Assembly: GCF_000292525.1 (NCBI RefSeq)
Contig: NZ_AEYF01000055.1
Coordinates: 1 to 64,000 of the forward strand
Direction of reading: 5' to 3'
Source: Rhizobium sp. CCGE 510
GTDB lineage: Bacteria; Pseudomonadota; Alphaproteobacteria; Rhizobiales; Rhizobiaceae
DNA: 64,000 nucleotides
A program made the position numbers and the translations under genes. The notes below the pieces were generated by a model that saw only the letters and a list, made by a program, of their open reading frames with translations, had not been told where the DNA came from and searched no databases. The first letter of the stretch is position 1, and each line of letters starts with the position of its first letter. This document shows positions 61,460 through 64,000 of this stretch, in pieces.

Positions 61460-61469
61460 CGTAACATAC
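61460..61469. promoter_or_regulatory. conserved half-site CGTAACATAC upstream of the lipoprotein hydrolase
   Basis: CCGTAACATAC (61459-61469) is identical to the right half of the 19-bp palindrome at 59564-59582. The left arm is not conserved. It lies about 118 bases upstream of the start at 61587. Confidence 0.45.
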
Positions 61470-61586
61470 CCGATCATACGGGCAAGCCATCTCATCTTCG
61501 CATAGTCTGCCTCAGTGCCGACTTCGAGCGCCGCGGCGCGTGGCGTCGAGGCCTGCGCGACCTTGACGGGGCGATGAGGAACAGCT

Positions 61587-62897
61587 GTGAGCACGAAATC
61601 CCGCGATGGCCAAATTCAACCAAACCTTTCCCCAGGTCTAAAATGGATCTCGGCTCTCCTGCTGCTCGGTGTGTTGGCCGGATGTGGCGGCCACCCGAAG
61701 AACGTGCTCATCCCGGTTGCCGATAGCGCGCCGAATTCCACCAAGGTCGACATGCTGGTGACCACGACGCGCAGTCGCTCCGCGATACAGGGCGAGATGT
61801 TTACGGGCGAGCGCGCACTCGCCCCGGCCTTTGCCGACATCACTGTGTCTATTCCCCCAGCCAACGTCCGCAAGATCGGCGAAGTCGCCTGGCCGAGGCG
61901 GCTTCCATCCAACCCGGCAACCGACTTCGCAACCTTGAAAGCCGATGAGATCACCCGCGACGACGCCAAGAAATGGCTGAGCGCCTCGGTCAGGAAGAGC
62001 CAAGACCGCAGCGTGCTGGTGTTCATCCATGGCTTCAACAACCGTTTCGAAGACTCCGTCTATCGCTTCGCTCAGATCGTCAAGGATTCCGGCGTCCACA
62101 GCACCCCCGTGCTGGTGACATGGCCGTCGCGCGGCAGTCTGCTGGCATACGGATATGACCGGGAGAGCACGAACTACACGCGCAACGCCTTGGAGACGCT
62201 CTTCCAGTATCTCGCCAGAGATCCCGAGGTGAAGGAAGTCTCGATCCTTGCGCATTCCATGGGGAACTGGCTGGCGCTGGAAGCGCTTCGCCAGATGGCA
62301 ATCCGAAATGGTCGACTTCCCGCCAAGTTCGAGAATGTGATGCTGGCCTCGCCCGATGTGGATGTCGACGTCTTCCGCCAGCAGATCGTCGACATGGGCA
62401 AGCAGCATCCGAAGTTCACCTTGTTCGTGTCGCGAGACGACCGTGCGCTCGCAGTCTCCCGCAGGGTATGGGGCGACGTCGCCAGACTGGGCGCCATCGA
62501 TCCCGAACAGGCCCCCTTCAAGAAGGAACTGGCCGACAGCCAGATCACCGTGATCGACCTCACCAAGGTCAAGGCCGGCGACAGCCTGAATCACGGAAAA
62601 TTCGCGGAATCGCCCGAGGTCGTCCAACTGATCGGTGCGCGAATTTCCAACGGCCAGACGTTGACCGACAGCAAGGTCGGGCTCGGCGACAAAATCCTTG
62701 CCGCGACAACAAGCACGGCCGCGGCGGCAGGTAGTGCAGCCGGCCTGATCCTTGCCGCCCCGGTCGCCGTCGTCGATGCCGACACCAGAGATAATTATGC
62801 CGGCCAGGTCAGCGGGCTCACCGGTCCTGTCGGCACGAAGCCGCGAGCGCCCGACTGCACTGCCGCAGGCCGATCGAAGGAGTCGTGCAGGCAATAG
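61587..62897 (+). CDS. lipoprotein alpha/beta hydrolase (DUF900 family)
   Basis: A 436-aa protein with a lipobox signal (WISALLLLGVLAGC, lipidated Cys33). The alpha/beta hydrolase core has VDMLVTTTRSRSAIQGEMFT, oxyanion-side VLVFIHGFNNRFEDSVYRFA, PVLVTWPSRGSLLAYGYDRE and nucleophile elbow LAHSMGNW with Ser224. This is the DUF900 type. A Gly/Ala/Thr-rich C-terminal tail of about 90 residues (TSTAAAAGSAAGLILAAP) follows. It should be an envelope-anchored esterase or lipase of unknown substrate. The GTG start at 61587 has GAGGA at good spacing. The next gene, an MscS-type channel, starts 47 bases downstream on the same strand, so the two may be an operon. Confidence 0.87.
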   Translation: MSTKSRDGQIQPNLSPGLKWISALLLLGVLAGCGGHPKNVLIPVADSAPNSTKVDMLVTTTRSRSAIQGEMFTGERALAPAFADITVSIPPANVRKIGEVAWPRRLPSNPATDFATLKADEITRDDAKKWLSASVRKSQDRSVLVFIHGFNNRFEDSVYRFAQIVKDSGVHSTPVLVTWPSRGSLLAYGYDRESTNYTRNALETLFQYLARDPEVKEVSILAHSMGNWLALEALRQMAIRNGRLPAKFENVMLASPDVDVDVFRQQIVDMGKQHPKFTLFVSRDDRALAVSRRVWGDVARLGAIDPEQAPFKKELADSQITVIDLTKVKAGDSLNHGKFAESPEVVQLIGARISNGQTLTDSKVGLGDKILAATTSTAAAAGSAAGLILAAPVAVVDADTRDNYAGQVSGLTGPVGTKPRAPDCTAAGRSKESCRQ

Positions 62898-62944
62898 CGA
62901 TTCAGGAGCCGGCAAACTTACAGGTTCACAGATCAGGATAGATA

Positions 62945-64000
62945 ATGCCCCTAGTTTCCAAGATCCGCATGATTAGACCGCTGCTCATGGCCGCCGCTCT
63001 GGCGTTCATTCTCCTTTGTGCCTCCATCGCTGTGGCGCAGAGCGTGACGCCTGCGAGCCCGCAGCCTGAAAGTGTCCAGCGCTTTATCGGTATGTTTTCG
63101 GATCCTGATGTCCAGCGCTTCCTGCAGCAGCAGTCGCAAGCAGCCAAGGTACAGGCGGAACCGTCCTTGGAAACGCCGAACGCCGACCCTTCGTTCTCGG
63201 AATTCGCGATGCGATTCCGTGCCCACGCCTCCGGCCTTTTCGGCGCCATCCAGACCTTTCCCCTGGAGACGATGCGCGGCGGAACCGTGCTCGAACGGGA
63301 TATTCAGGCAAACGGTGGGACGCGGCCGATCTTCCTGATCGCCGCCTTCGTCGCCGCCGGGCTGGCCGCACAATGGCTGTTCTGGTGGATCAGCGCCGGC
63401 TGGCGCTCATGGATGGCGCGCGCGCCTTTTGCCACGGTTCTGGAAAGAGTGACCGCACTGACCGCGCGGCTTCTATGGGCGGCATGTTACGTCTTTTCCT
63501 TCGGCCTCGGCAGCATCGGCTTCTTCCTGCTGTTCCAATGGCCGCCAGTTATCCGGGAGGTCGTTGTCGGCTATCTTTTCGCGATCGTCCTCTTCCGCCT
63601 GGCGAGCGCGCTTTTCGACGTGCTTCTGGCGCCACGGGCGGAGGAAGAGGGTCGGTTCCGCGTCGTACCGATCACCAAGGATGCCGCCGGCCACTGGACG
63701 AAACGCCTGGGCTATCTCGTCGGCTGGTATGCCTTTGGCTGGGTGACCATCCGGCTGCTCGGCAACCTCGGCTTTTCCGTCCCGGCCCGGCAACTCGTAG
63801 CCTATTCGCTTGGCCTCGTGCTGCTGGTCATCGGCATCGAAGCTGTCTGGAGGCGTCCGTCCCGATTGCCTGCCGGCCAAGCCAGCCGGATCGGCCTGCG
63901 GGCGCGAAACTGGCTCTGGACGGTCTATTTCGTTGCCGTCTGGCTGCTGTGGGTGGTCGGCGCCATGAAGCTGTTCTGGATTGCGGTGGTCTGTGCCGCC
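62945..64000 (+). CDS. MscS-type mechanosensitive channel, cut by the window end
   Basis: An open frame of 352 codons runs off the right edge with no stop. It begins MPLVSKIRMIRPLLMAAALA with a cleavable signal (near AVA-QSV). A periplasmic region of about 90 residues follows (VQRFIGMFSDPDVQRFLQQQ). At least five membrane segments come next (IFLIAAFVAAGLAAQWLFWW, FSFGLGSIGFFLLFQW, VVVGYLFAIVLFRLAS). This is the front part of large MscS relatives (YbiO-like), whose conserved pore helix and beta domain would lie beyond the window. These channels release solutes at hypo-osmotic shock. The call rests on layout and is therefore moderate. Confidence 0.7.
   Translation, partial: MPLVSKIRMIRPLLMAAALAFILLCASIAVAQSVTPASPQPESVQRFIGMFSDPDVQRFLQQQSQAAKVQAEPSLETPNADPSFSEFAMRFRAHASGLFGAIQTFPLETMRGGTVLERDIQANGGTRPIFLIAAFVAAGLAAQWLFWWISAGWRSWMARAPFATVLERVTALTARLLWAACYVFSFGLGSIGFFLLFQWPPVIREVVVGYLFAIVLFRLASALFDVLLAPRAEEEGRFRVVPITKDAAGHWTKRLGYLVGWYAFGWVTIRLLGNLGFSVPARQLVAYSLGLVLLVIGIEAVWRRPSRLPAGQASRIGLRARNWLWTVYFVAVWLLWVVGAMKLFWIAVVCAA

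Overview
The window reads as a replicon segment from a Rhizobium of the R. leguminosarum / R. etli group. The support is GC-rich alphaproteobacterial coding, an erythritol (ery) locus of the eryEFG/eryABCD/tpiB/rpiB type, palindromic interspersed elements typical of rhizobia, and two promoters matching the EcfG/RpoE2 stress consensus (GGAAC-N18-TT). The species, and whether this is chromosome or megaplasmid, are inferences. In R. leguminosarum and R. etli the ery genes are plasmid-borne, so a megaplasmid is plausible.

Layout. (1) 158-2875: small stress-type genes: a GlsB/YeaQ membrane protein, a 98-aa hypothetical, a GNAT acetyltransferase, a PepSY-like exported protein and a glycine-rich stress protein; two carry EcfG-type promoters. 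(2) 3048-5303: a membrane GGDEF-EAL protein with an intact CHASE-type sensor region. (3) 5480-10711: a LacI-ATPase-permease-binding protein sugar ABC operon, divergent from a FucU/RbsD mutarotase, with a near-perfect LacI-family operator between them. (4) 11330-18312: a large SPFH/flotillin-like protein, then an Mre11/SbcD-type nuclease and a YhaN-like SMC ATPase that overlap by one base. (5) 18576-32534: a giant exported 1880-aa protein, a 1992-aa alpha-2-macroglobulin that has lost its thioester cysteine, and penicillin-binding protein 1C, closely packed on one strand. (6) 32629-35812: a patchy region with an orphan BrnA-like antitoxin, an IS200-type transposase scar, RsgA with an odd start, DUF2277, and the tail of a UgpC-type ATPase.

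(7) 35973-48355: the erythritol locus. eryA-eryB-eryC-eryD and eryR-tpiB-rpiB run leftward; a DUF2291 protein and eryE-eryF-eryG run rightward from a roughly 750-bp control region. Erythritol is imported by EryEFG, phosphorylated (EryA), oxidised (EryB) and isomerised in three steps (EryC, TpiB, RpiB) to D-erythrose 4-phosphate. (8) 48505-53790: a second polyol-type module attached to it: a DeoR regulator, an FGGY kinase, a GlpD-like dehydrogenase and a convergent class II aldolase. The substrate is unknown and this is the best candidate for an undescribed pathway.

(9) 54060-64000: a quinone-oxidoreductase-like enzyme, an HWE histidine kinase, an HlyD/DUF2955 efflux pair, an 88-aa protein, a CadC-like TolB/TPR membrane protein, a lipoprotein hydrolase and the start of an MscS-type channel. 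Three intergenic regions here share the sequence CCGTAACATAC, once within a perfect 19-bp palindrome, which suggests an unrecognised regulon.
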